Made by a program: the position numbers and the translations under genes. From NCBI GenBank assembly GCA_016762995.1, contig JAESUT010000115.1, forward strand, positions 1-5,788: a DNA stretch of 5,788 bases. Reading direction: 5' to 3'. The notes beneath the pieces were generated by a model. That model was not told the origin of the DNA and did no database searches. It saw only the letters and a program-made list of their open reading frames with translations. Shown piece after piece: positions 1 through 5,074 of this stretch. The number at the start of each line of letters is the position of its first letter. Positions within the stretch are counted from its first letter, which is position 1. The stretch comes from Gammaproteobacteria bacterium. GTDB taxonomy: Bacteria; Pseudomonadota; Gammaproteobacteria; Pseudomonadales; Pseudohongiellaceae.

Positions 1-38
1 TCAACGAGTTTACGGAAAATACTTTCGCTGCTGTTGTT
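1..38 (+). repeat. 38-bp exact direct repeat, copy 1 (btuF signal-peptide region)
   Basis: Bases 1-38 are identical to bases 82-119. The offset is 81 bp, or 27 codons, so both copies are read in the same frame and encode the start of a signal-peptide-like segment, STSLRKILSLLL. After base 38 the copies diverge quickly, apart from a shared ACTCTT six bases at 46-51 and 127-132. The repeat begins exactly at the first base of the window, so its true left boundary cannot be seen. Confidence 0.95.
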
Positions 39-981
39 TTTTGTGACTCTTATCACTCAGGGGACGGCCCAGAGAATTCTTTCAACGAGTTTACGGAAAA
101 TACTTTCGCTGCTGTTGTTACTGGCTACTCTTGGGGTTAGTCAGGCTGGGTTCTCCATTGACGTGTTCGATGACGAGGGTTCGTTAGTGCAACTCGATGA
201 GAACGCACAGCGAATCATTAGTCTCGCCCCCTCACTTACCGAGTTACTGTATGCCGCTGGTGCGGGCGATAAGCTCGTCGGCGTTGTTGAATACAGCGAC
301 TACCCGATCGCAGCGAAAGCGCTGCCTATCATCGGCCGGTACGACATGCTCGATATGGAAAAAATTCTTCAGCTACAGCCCGACCTAATCGTGGCCTGGC
401 AGTCAGGAAACCCTCGAGCCTCTGTCAATCGGCTCCGTGAACTGGGCCTTACAGTCTACATCGCCGAACCTAAAAGGCTAGAGTCGATCCCCAGCCATAT
501 TCGAAGATTGGCAATATTGGCAGGCACCGAAAAAGTCGCGAAAGAGGTCATCGAAGAATTCGAAACCAGGCTGACGACTCTATCTGAAAACTATCGAAAT
601 AAGACGCCTATTAGAACCTTTTATCAGGTATGGGATAGACCGCTAATCAGTGCCGGTGGCAACGAATTGATCAATGACATTATTGAGTTGTGTGGCGGTG
701 TGAACATATTCGCGGACATCACACTGGTGGCGCCGAAGGTAAGTATTGAGTCTGTGTTGATTAGAAACCCGCAGGTGATCGTCGCCAGCGGCATGGATAT
801 CGAGCGCCCGGAATGGTTGGACGAGTGGTTCAAGTGGGAGCAGCTCAGCGCCGTTAGCACTAGCTCGCTATTCTTCGTGCCGCCCGAACTGCTGCAGCGA
901 CATACCCCTCGAGCACTGGTTGGCGCACAAAGTATGTGTGAGCAATTAGACCAGGCTAGAGCGAAGCTAGTTAGAAAGTAG
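1..981 (+). CDS. btuF: BtuF-type periplasmic cobalamin-binding protein of an ABC transporter (5' end missing)
   Basis: Substrate-binding protein of the helical-backbone class (COG0614 type). It would capture vitamin B12 in the periplasm and pass it to a BtuCD permease/ATPase. The mature part aligns by eye with E. coli BtuF along its length: RIISLAPSLTELLYAAG, a YSDYP motif, LQPDLIVAWQSGNP (E. coli has KPDLVIAWRGGN), ELCGGVNIF, and a C-terminal HTPRALVGAQSMCEQLDQAR. The frame is open from base 1 and no ATG precedes the conserved part. The only nearby start codon is a TTG at 34, which would fall inside a hydrophobic signal-peptide core, so the true start probably lies upstream of the window. 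The N-terminus holds two consecutive signal-peptide-like segments, each with a Leu-rich core and an AXA-like cleavage site (GTA/Q and SQA/G). They are encoded by an exact 38-bp duplication. The 3' end overlaps the convergent phosphatase gene by 15 bp. Family assignment is strong. Cobalamin rather than a siderophore is inferred from the E. coli BtuF similarity and the CobC neighbour. Confidence 0.88.
   Translation, partial: STSLRKILSLLLFFVTLITQGTAQRILSTSLRKILSLLLLLATLGVSQAGFSIDVFDDEGSLVQLDENAQRIISLAPSLTELLYAAGAGDKLVGVVEYSDYPIAAKALPIIGRYDMLDMEKILQLQPDLIVAWQSGNPRASVNRLRELGLTVYIAEPKRLESIPSHIRRLAILAGTEKVAKEVIEEFETRLTTLSENYRNKTPIRTFYQVWDRPLISAGGNELINDIIELCGGVNIFADITLVAPKVSIESVLIRNPQVIVASGMDIERPEWLDEWFKWEQLSAVSTSSLFFVPPELLQRHTPRALVGAQSMCEQLDQARAKLVRK
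82..119 (+). repeat. 38-bp exact direct repeat, copy 2 (btuF signal-peptide region)
   Basis: Second copy of the repeat at 1-38. It is followed by codons for LLATLGVSQA, then the mature BtuF sequence. This is the copy directly joined to the conserved protein and looks like the normal signal peptide. In place of an initiator the codon before it is CTT (Leu). Confidence 0.95.
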
Positions 982-1671
982 CCCTTCATACTCCGCTGCA
1001 TTGTGAAACAACAAGCTCGCACGGATTTTTTGATCGCTAGCGCAGCGCTCATTTCCCGAAGTAGCACTAGCGGAAAGATCAACAGACAGGGTAATCCGAC
1101 TGAAGGATGCAAAGGGAATATGCAGTGGATAACTGCGATTGAGTGGCATGCCCAATACGGTAGGGAGCACAACACGCAACACACCGCCGTGTGTTACGAC
1201 CAAAGCATGACTGCCATCTGGTAGCTCGGCAAGTTCATTCATCGCCGCCAGTACTCGCTCCTTAAAGGAAAGAAACGCCTCACCATTCGGTGGGTGCAAC
1301 TTAGACACGTCCTTACGAAACTCTTTGAACTGCGGCCCCGCCTCTTCTCGCCAATCGCTAAGCTGCATGCCATCCCAATCGCCGTAGTCTATTTCCTGCC
1401 ACTGATCGCACACCCGCAATTCAAGCGCAGTCACTCTCGCTAGATGCTCGGCGAAAGCTCGGCAGCGCTGTAACGGTGAAGAAATCAGGTGGGTCCAGCT
1501 CGGCGTCGATGGGGATAGTTTTCTCTCAGAGGTCAGCGCAGCGGCTTTTTGCATCTGCGACCACCCCAACTCACTCAACGGATGGTCGATCCTGCCTCGA
1601 AGCACGTCACCGCCTACAGGTTCTCCGTGGCGGAGAAAATCAACGGTGATCTGTTTTTTCGAGGAAGACAC
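967..1671 (-). CDS. cobC: CobC-like histidine phosphatase (probable alpha-ribazole-5'-phosphate phosphatase)
   Basis: Cytoplasmic histidine phosphatase (phosphoglycerate-mutase-like fold), 234 residues. The catalytic LRHGE motif is at residues 13-17 with phospho-accepting His15. SSPLQRCR at 64-71 supplies the second Arg, Glu93 in QEIDYGDWDG is the expected proton donor, and VVTHGG at 158-163 carries the second catalytic His161. PPNGEAF near 127-133 and the EIDYGDWDG stretch resemble CobC/alpha-ribazole phosphatases, which remove phosphate from the nucleotide-loop precursor in cobalamin assembly. Substrate within this family is hard to read from sequence, so the specific name is an inference helped by the adjacent btuF. 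The start is GTG, three bases after the ribA stop, with no clear Shine-Dalgarno site (upstream ACCCACCTAGACC). Translation is therefore probably coupled to ribA. The C-terminus is somewhat longer than in E. coli CobC (about 200 residues). The 3' end overlaps btuF tail to tail. Confidence 0.8.
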   Translation of the reverse strand: MSSSKKQITVDFLRHGEPVGGDVLRGRIDHPLSELGWSQMQKAAALTSERKLSPSTPSWTHLISSPLQRCRAFAEHLARVTALELRVCDQWQEIDYGDWDGMQLSDWREEAGPQFKEFRKDVSKLHPPNGEAFLSFKERVLAAMNELAELPDGSHALVVTHGGVLRVVLPTVLGMPLNRSYPLHIPFASFSRITLSVDLSASATSGNERCASDQKIRASLLFHNAAEYEGLLSN

Positions 1672-1674
1672 GGT

Positions 1675-2265
1675 CTAGGTGGGTTTATTGTGACCCAGCT
1701 TGTCAAACTTAACGGCCAAGTAACTCTCGTTATGGGGGTTGGCGCCGGTATGTATTGGAACGATCTCAGTGACATCGATGCCCATCTCGGTAAGGGCATC
1801 TACTTTTCTGGGATTATTCGTCATGATGCGCAGGCTAGTAATATTAAAATGATCCAACATGGGCTTGCAGATTTCATACCCACGGCTATCGGGCTCGAAG
1901 CCGAGCTGAACATTGGCCTCTACCGTATCGGCTCCAGAATCTTGCAACGCGTAGGCTTTGATCTTGTTCAGTAATCCGATCCCACGTCCTTCCTGACGTA
2001 AATAGAGGATTATACCGCGACCTTCCTTTGCCACACTCTCCATCGCATATTGTAGCTGCGGCCCGCAATCACAGCGCAGACTGAATAGGCAGTCGCCGGT
2101 CAAACACTCGGAGTGTACTCGGCACAACACTGGCTGATCTGAATTTAGATCACCGAACACCAAAGCCACATGCTCTTTGCCATTTACCGGGTCTTCGAAG
2201 CCATGAATTGTGAACTGCCCCCACTGCGTGGGCAAAGCTGCCGATGCTACAAATGAAACTGTCAA
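1675..2265 (-). CDS. ribA: GTP cyclohydrolase II
   Basis: Opens GTP to 2,5-diamino-6-ribosylamino-4(3H)-pyrimidinone 5'-phosphate, releasing formate and diphosphate; this is the first committed step of riboflavin synthesis. The frame is open to a TTG at 2289, but I place the start at the in-frame TTG at 2263-2265. It has a Shine-Dalgarno site (GAGG eight bases upstream) and gives 196 residues, the E. coli RibA length. With that start the zinc ligands fall at Cys54, Cys65 and Cys67 in [20 protein letters not shown]. Tyr105 (KAYALQD) and Asp126/Arg128 ([10 protein letters not shown]) match the catalytic positions of the E. coli enzyme. [12 protein letters not shown] and [10 protein letters not shown] are also family signatures. 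All active-site features are present, unlike the RibA-like tail of the ribBA product at the other end of the cluster. It lies 27 bases after pgpA and 3 bases before the phosphatase gene. Confidence 0.96.
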   Translation of the reverse strand: MTVSFVASAALPTQWGQFTIHGFEDPVNGKEHVALVFGDLNSDQPVLCRVHSECLTGDCLFSLRCDCGPQLQYAMESVAKEGRGIILYLRQEGRGIGLLNKIKAYALQDSGADTVEANVQLGFEPDSRGYEICKPMLDHFNITSLRIMTNNPRKVDALTEMGIDVTEIVPIHTGANPHNESYLAVKFDKLGHNKPT

Positions 2266-2272
2266 AAAACTT

Positions 2273-2278
2273 TCCTCT
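2273..2278 (-). promoter_or_regulatory. Ribosome binding site deciding the ribA start
   Basis: On the minus strand the bases read AGAGGA, with GAGG eight bases before the TTG at 2265. The longer alternative TTG at 2289 has only a TAGGG one base upstream, too close to serve. The site therefore favours a 196-residue RibA. Confidence 0.65.
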
Positions 2279-2292
2279 AATTTCGTCAAACC

Positions 2293-2766
2293 CTAGCCAA
2301 TTAGCACAACCAAGGCCTGCATACACAGGGCGGCCATTATACCCGCTAATACATCATCAAGCATGATTCCAAGCCCCCCAGCTAATTCTTTATCGGCCCA
2401 TTTGATGGGCCAGGGCTTGAAAATATCCAGAAGACGAAACAGGACAAAGCCCAGAAGCACCCAAACTAGACCGCTTGGCGCCATAAACATAGTAATCCAA
2501 TACCCCACAAACTCGTCCCAGACTATGCCACCATGATCGTGAACGCCCAGATCTTCTGCCGTCTTACCGCAAAGCCAAATGCCAAAAACGAAACTAAGCA
2601 CTATCAATCCAGCATAGAGAATGATCGGCATGCTCGGCAGTGCTAGATAGATCAGCACCGCAACCACGGTACCCACAGTACCGGGAGCCTTAGGGGAAAG
2701 CCCGGCCCCAAAACCAAAGGCTAACAGGTGTATCGGGTTAGCTAAGATCGCTTTGTTTGAGTTCAT
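2293..2766 (-). CDS. pgpA: Phosphatidylglycerophosphatase A
   Basis: Inner-membrane lipid phosphatase that converts phosphatidylglycerophosphate to phosphatidylglycerol. The 157 residues match E. coli PgpA throughout: NPIHLLAFGFGAGLSPKAPGTVGTV at the N-terminus (SPKAPGT loop), HDHGGIVWDEFVGYWIT in the middle, FRLLDIFKPWPIKW, and GGLGIMLDDVLAG near the C-terminus. The conserved acidic residues of WDE and LDD are in place. Hydrophobic stretches predict about four membrane segments. I chose the ATG at 2764-2766, with GAG five bases upstream, over the GTG two codons earlier, which has no ribosome binding site. It starts 26 bases after the thiL stop, so it is probably co-transcribed. ThiL-PgpA adjacency is a conserved gammaproteobacterial arrangement without an obvious shared pathway. 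Confidence 0.95.
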   Translation of the reverse strand: MNSNKAILANPIHLLAFGFGAGLSPKAPGTVGTVVAVLIYLALPSMPIILYAGLIVLSFVFGIWLCGKTAEDLGVHDHGGIVWDEFVGYWITMFMAPSGLVWVLLGFVLFRLLDIFKPWPIKWADKELAGGLGIMLDDVLAGIMAALCMQALVVLIG

Positions 2767-2792
2767 AGTCACTCTAGTTTACTACTGTGAGT

Positions 2793-3821
2793 TTACGTGG
2801 TGGCACTGAAATGTTGAAAAGCTTGTGCGGTGACCTCGATTGGGGAGTCATTAGCGCCTAAATAGGTAATTCCCTCGCCTGCATTAATGTCGCCAATACA
2901 GGTGACTCTGACTCCCAATTCTCTAGCGATAGACTCCAGCTCGATACAGTCTTTCTCGGCGACAGTGAAGCATAACTCATAATCATCACCGCCAAACAGG
3001 GCTGCTAGCATTCTATTTTCTGAGCCAACGCAACACATGGCGGACTTGGAATAGGGTATCGCGTCCAATCTGATGCTGCCGGCTACCTCACTCGCATCGA
3101 GGATATGTTGCAGGTCGCCCTGGAGTCCATCGGAAATATCGATAGCGCTTGAAAATAATTTCCCAGCAGCCAACGCAAGCGCAATCTGTGGTTGCGGCTT
3201 AAAGTAGGCGTCCTTAAAATACTCACGACATGCCGCGCTGGGATCGCGCTGGGATAAGGAAAATTCGCTGCCTAGATGTGAGTCTAAGCCAAGCACAAGC
3301 AGAGCTATGGCGCCATCGCCTAGCGTGCCACTGACGTAGATCTTGTCGCCCACATTCGCGCCACTTCTTCGAACGGCTCGATTTCTGTCTACTAGGCCTT
3401 GTACTTGAATACTAATACTCATTGGGCCTGCGCTCGTATCGCCACCGACCAAAGGACAATTGTATTGCTTAGCTAGAGGTTCGAGACCAGCACTAAAATC
3501 CCCCAACCACTTCCCATTACTTTGGGGGAGTACCAAACCTAGCGTGAAGCAATAAGGCTCAGCGCCCATAGCCGCGAGATCACTTAGGTTTACCGCGAGC
3601 GCACGATTCGCGATCAAAGAAGGGGCTGCGTCAGGAGGAAAGTGTATGCCAGATATCAACACATCCATCGACATCGCCAAAAATTTGTTTGGTGGAACAT
3701 CTATGAGAGCAGCGTCATCGCCGATCCCTAATTCGATTCCTTCACGCGGGAAAGACAGTTTGGATGTCGCAAAAAAGCGGCGAATGATTGCAAATTCTGA
3801 ATGATTATTTAGCTTGTGCAT
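2793..3821 (-). CDS. thiL: Thiamine-monophosphate kinase
   Basis: Phosphorylates thiamine monophosphate with ATP to thiamine diphosphate, the active cofactor. With the start used here it is 342 residues (E. coli ThiL is about 325). Family motifs in order: ELGIGDDAAL near 30-39 (Mg/ATP-binding aspartates), MSMDVLISGIHF, ALAVNLSDLAAMGAEP near 74-89, LVGGDTSAGP near 124-133, RRSGANVGDKIYVSGTLGD, AIDISDGLQGDL near 226-237 and FGGDDYELCFT. The frame runs on to another ATG at 3857, giving 354 residues. I prefer the ATG at 3819-3821 because EFAIIRRFF then sits close to the N-terminus as in E. coli, and a weak GGA lies four bases upstream; the ATG at 3857 has no ribosome binding site and sits on a hairpin. 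This choice is uncertain. It follows the only large gap of the series, so it may have its own promoter. Confidence 0.95.
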   Translation of the reverse strand: MHKLNNHSEFAIIRRFFATSKLSFPREGIELGIGDDAALIDVPPNKFLAMSMDVLISGIHFPPDAAPSLIANRALAVNLSDLAAMGAEPYCFTLGLVLPQSNGKWLGDFSAGLEPLAKQYNCPLVGGDTSAGPMSISIQVQGLVDRNRAVRRSGANVGDKIYVSGTLGDGAIALLVLGLDSHLGSEFSLSQRDPSAACREYFKDAYFKPQPQIALALAAGKLFSSAIDISDGLQGDLQHILDASEVAGSIRLDAIPYSKSAMCCVGSENRMLAALFGGDDYELCFTVAEKDCIELESIARELGVRVTCIGDINAGEGITYLGANDSPIEVTAQAFQHFSATT

Positions 3822-3845
3822 GACGTCCGGTGCCGGCGCTTGATC

Positions 3846-3876
3846 AGCAATCGCCATGAATGAAGCGGCGATTGCT
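3846..3876 (-). promoter_or_regulatory. 10-bp inverted repeat (hairpin) in the thiL leader
   Basis: AGCAATCGCC at 3846-3855 pairs perfectly with GGCGATTGCT at 3867-3876 around an 11-base loop. In the thiL mRNA it would form just before or across the upstream candidate start codon (ATG at 3855-3857), about 25 bases before the start preferred here. There is no T-run on either side, so it is not a standard intrinsic terminator. It could influence translation of thiL, or be a chance result of similar GCGATT sequence. The pairing is certain; any function is not. Confidence 0.4.
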
Positions 3877-3914
3877 TCTAAATAAAATCTACTCGCTATC
3901 TAGTCGACACTGAA

Positions 3915-3931
3915 AACTGCATGCAACTGCA
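3915..3931. repeat. Two 7-bp direct repeats one helical turn apart
   Basis: AACTGCA occurs at 3915-3921 and again at 3925-3931, ten bases start to start, with TGC between them. Tandem half-sites at this spacing are typical of protein-binding sites, but at seven bases chance is a fair explanation. It lies in the gap between nusB and thiL, downstream of a possible promoter. Confidence 0.3.
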
Positions 3932-3945
3932 ATTTCCTAGTCGAA

Positions 3946-3972
3946 ATTTTAACGACAATTGAAGCCAAGCAA
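3946..3972 (-). promoter_or_regulatory. Weak candidate sigma70 promoter for thiL
   Basis: On the minus strand TTGCTT (3967-3972) and TAAAAT (3946-3951, five of six to the -10 consensus) are separated by 15 bases, shorter than the ideal 17. The gap of 187 bases between nusB and thiL is otherwise noncoding and AT-rich. I see no riboswitch consensus or strong terminator in it. A secondary promoter for thiL-pgpA-ribA-cobC is plausible from position, but this match alone is weak. Confidence 0.2.
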
Positions 3973-4008
3973 TTAAAATCAATATCGAGATGCGTTTCCC
4001 CGAGTCGG

Positions 4009-4509
4009 CTACTTGGCAGCCAATTCCACGGAGCGAAGAGTCTTAGCTAGTTTATCCAATACACCGTTGATGTATTTATGGCTGTCTGTCGCACCGAAGG
4101 TTTTCGCTAACTCAACACATTCATTGATGACCACACGATAAGGGATATCTATGCGATTCGCCAATTCGAATGTTCCAAGATACAACAACGCTCTTTCTAC
4201 AGGATCCAAGGATTTTAGTTCACGGTCTAACAAGGGAGCTATATGCTGATCCAGAGCTTCCTGTTGCTTGGGAATCTCTAGGAAGACTTCCGAAAAATAT
4301 TCCCAGTCAATCTTGCCACCATTCTCTTCATGAAATTGTGCTTCAATCTTCAGAGGCTCGGTTTTACTGATATGCCACTGATAGAGCGCTTGCATGACGA
4401 GTGTACGGGCCTTACGCCGCTGCGCTAATGGGGTCTTAGTCGATGCTCGCGGCTTCTTCTTTTTGGGGGCCGAAGAATTCTTTTCCGATTCGGCTTTCGT
4501 CGGCGCCAC
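4009..4509 (-). CDS. nusB: Transcription antitermination factor NusB
   Basis: All-helical RNA-binding protein that, with NusE (S10), binds boxA in rRNA operon leaders and supports processive antitermination. Of 166 residues, the family core starts near 31: RRKARTLVMQALYQWHIS, then YLGTFELANRIDIPYRVVINECVELAKTFGATDSHKYINGVLDKLAK, close to E. coli NusB (139 residues). The first 27 or so residues are an added low-complexity tail rich in Lys, Ser, Ala and Pro (KKKKPRASTK within it). No other start codon lies before the core, so the tail is probably translated. The start is a GTG directly abutting the ribH stop (TAA then GTG), with GGAG six bases upstream inside the end of ribH, suggesting translational coupling. 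It is followed by the 187-base gap. Confidence 0.96.
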   Translation of the reverse strand: MAPTKAESEKNSSAPKKKKPRASTKTPLAQRRKARTLVMQALYQWHISKTEPLKIEAQFHEENGGKIDWEYFSEVFLEIPKQQEALDQHIAPLLDRELKSLDPVERALLYLGTFELANRIDIPYRVVINECVELAKTFGATDSHKYINGVLDKLAKTLRSVELAAK

Positions 4510-4983
4510 TTATTTCTCCAACTGCCTTAGAAGACTAACCATTTCTATGGCAGTCATTGCCGCTTCCGCGCCTTTGTTACCCGCTTTCGTGCCAGCACGT
4601 TCTATCGCCTGCTCAATGCTGTCAACGGTAAGTACCCCGAAGGCTACCGGCTTGCTACTGTCGAGACTAACTTGACTCAAGCCTTTCACACATTCACCGG
4701 CCACGTATTCGAAATGTGGAGTACCACCACGAATTACCGCGCCCAATGCGATAACAGCATCGCAGTCGTCGCCGCATGCGATCTTCTTCACAGCCAGTGG
4801 CAACTCAAAAGCGCCTGGCACCTTAATAATGGTGATGTCTTTATCCGTTACACCGTGCTTGCGCAGCACATCTATTGCGCCCTCGAGCAGGTGATCTACG
4901 ATAAAGCTATTAAACCGCGCCACAGCAAGCACGTATCTCCCTGAAACGTTGCTGTAATTTCCTTCTATTGTCTTTATACCCAT
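4510..4983 (-). CDS. ribH: 6,7-dimethyl-8-ribityllumazine synthase
   Basis: Condenses 5-amino-6-ribitylaminouracil with 3,4-dihydroxy-2-butanone 4-phosphate to lumazine, the penultimate step of riboflavin synthesis; members usually assemble into large cytoplasmic oligomers. Signatures: [52 protein letters not shown] (with the catalytic His of PHFEYV), [12 protein letters not shown] and [21 protein letters not shown]. The frame is open to an ATG at 5016, but I start at the ATG at 4981-4983. It has AGGA six bases upstream and gives 157 residues against 156 in E. coli, whereas the longer start has GGA directly against the ATG. Its partner substrate is made by the RibB domain encoded just upstream, 91 bases away. 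The stop codon touches the nusB start. Confidence 0.96.
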   Translation of the reverse strand: MGIKTIEGNYSNVSGRYVLAVARFNSFIVDHLLEGAIDVLRKHGVTDKDITIIKVPGAFELPLAVKKIACGDDCDAVIALGAVIRGGTPHFEYVAGECVKGLSQVSLDSSKPVAFGVLTVDSIEQAIERAGTKAGNKGAEAAMTAIEMVSLLRQLEK

Positions 4984-4989
4984 TGCCTT

Positions 4990-4993
4990 TCCT
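4990..4993 (-). promoter_or_regulatory. Ribosome binding site deciding the ribH start
   Basis: AGGA on the minus strand lies six bases before the ATG at 4983, within GTAGGAAAGGCA. It supports the 157-residue RibH over a version eleven residues longer. Confidence 0.7.
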
Positions 4994-5074
4994 ACCGCTC
5001 TCTTGCTATGACTCATTCCGGCGTAAATCTGTCCCGCCGCGTCTATTTGTTATTGACCCGATCTACGATCAAAT

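Noticed and set aside
34..36. TTG as the btuF start codon
   Set aside because: It lies within the hydrophobic core of the first signal-like segment, and the frame is open upstream to the window edge. An initiator beyond the window is more likely.
624..1184. Open frame of 186 codons on the minus strand opposite btuF and overlapping the cobC end
   Set aside because: The translation is Cys/Ser/His-rich and lacks any motif, while the genes it overlaps are clearly conserved in other frames.
1549..1974. Open frame of 141 codons on the plus strand opposite ribA and the start of cobC
   Set aside because: It runs antisense to two genes with complete catalytic motifs, and its translation shows no family resemblance. 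It is a shadow of the real frames.
3957..3974. AATTG/CAATT inverted repeat after nusB as a terminator
   Set aside because: The stem is only five AT-rich pairs with no T-run after it, too weak for an intrinsic terminator.
3858..4008. Thiamine pyrophosphate riboswitch before thiL
   Set aside because: A CTCGGGG stretch near 4000 on the minus strand recalls the 5' part of a TPP riboswitch, but the CTGAGA-like core and the later conserved ACC-CTGATCTGGATAAT-like block are missing.
4984..5074. Regulatory RNA or promoter between ribBA and ribH
   Set aside because: Only very short palindromes (GATC-TAC-GATC near 5060-5070; CGGCG/CGCCG on the minus strand) are present, and no FMN riboswitch consensus or convincing promoter is seen. 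It contains the ribH ribosome binding site and little else.
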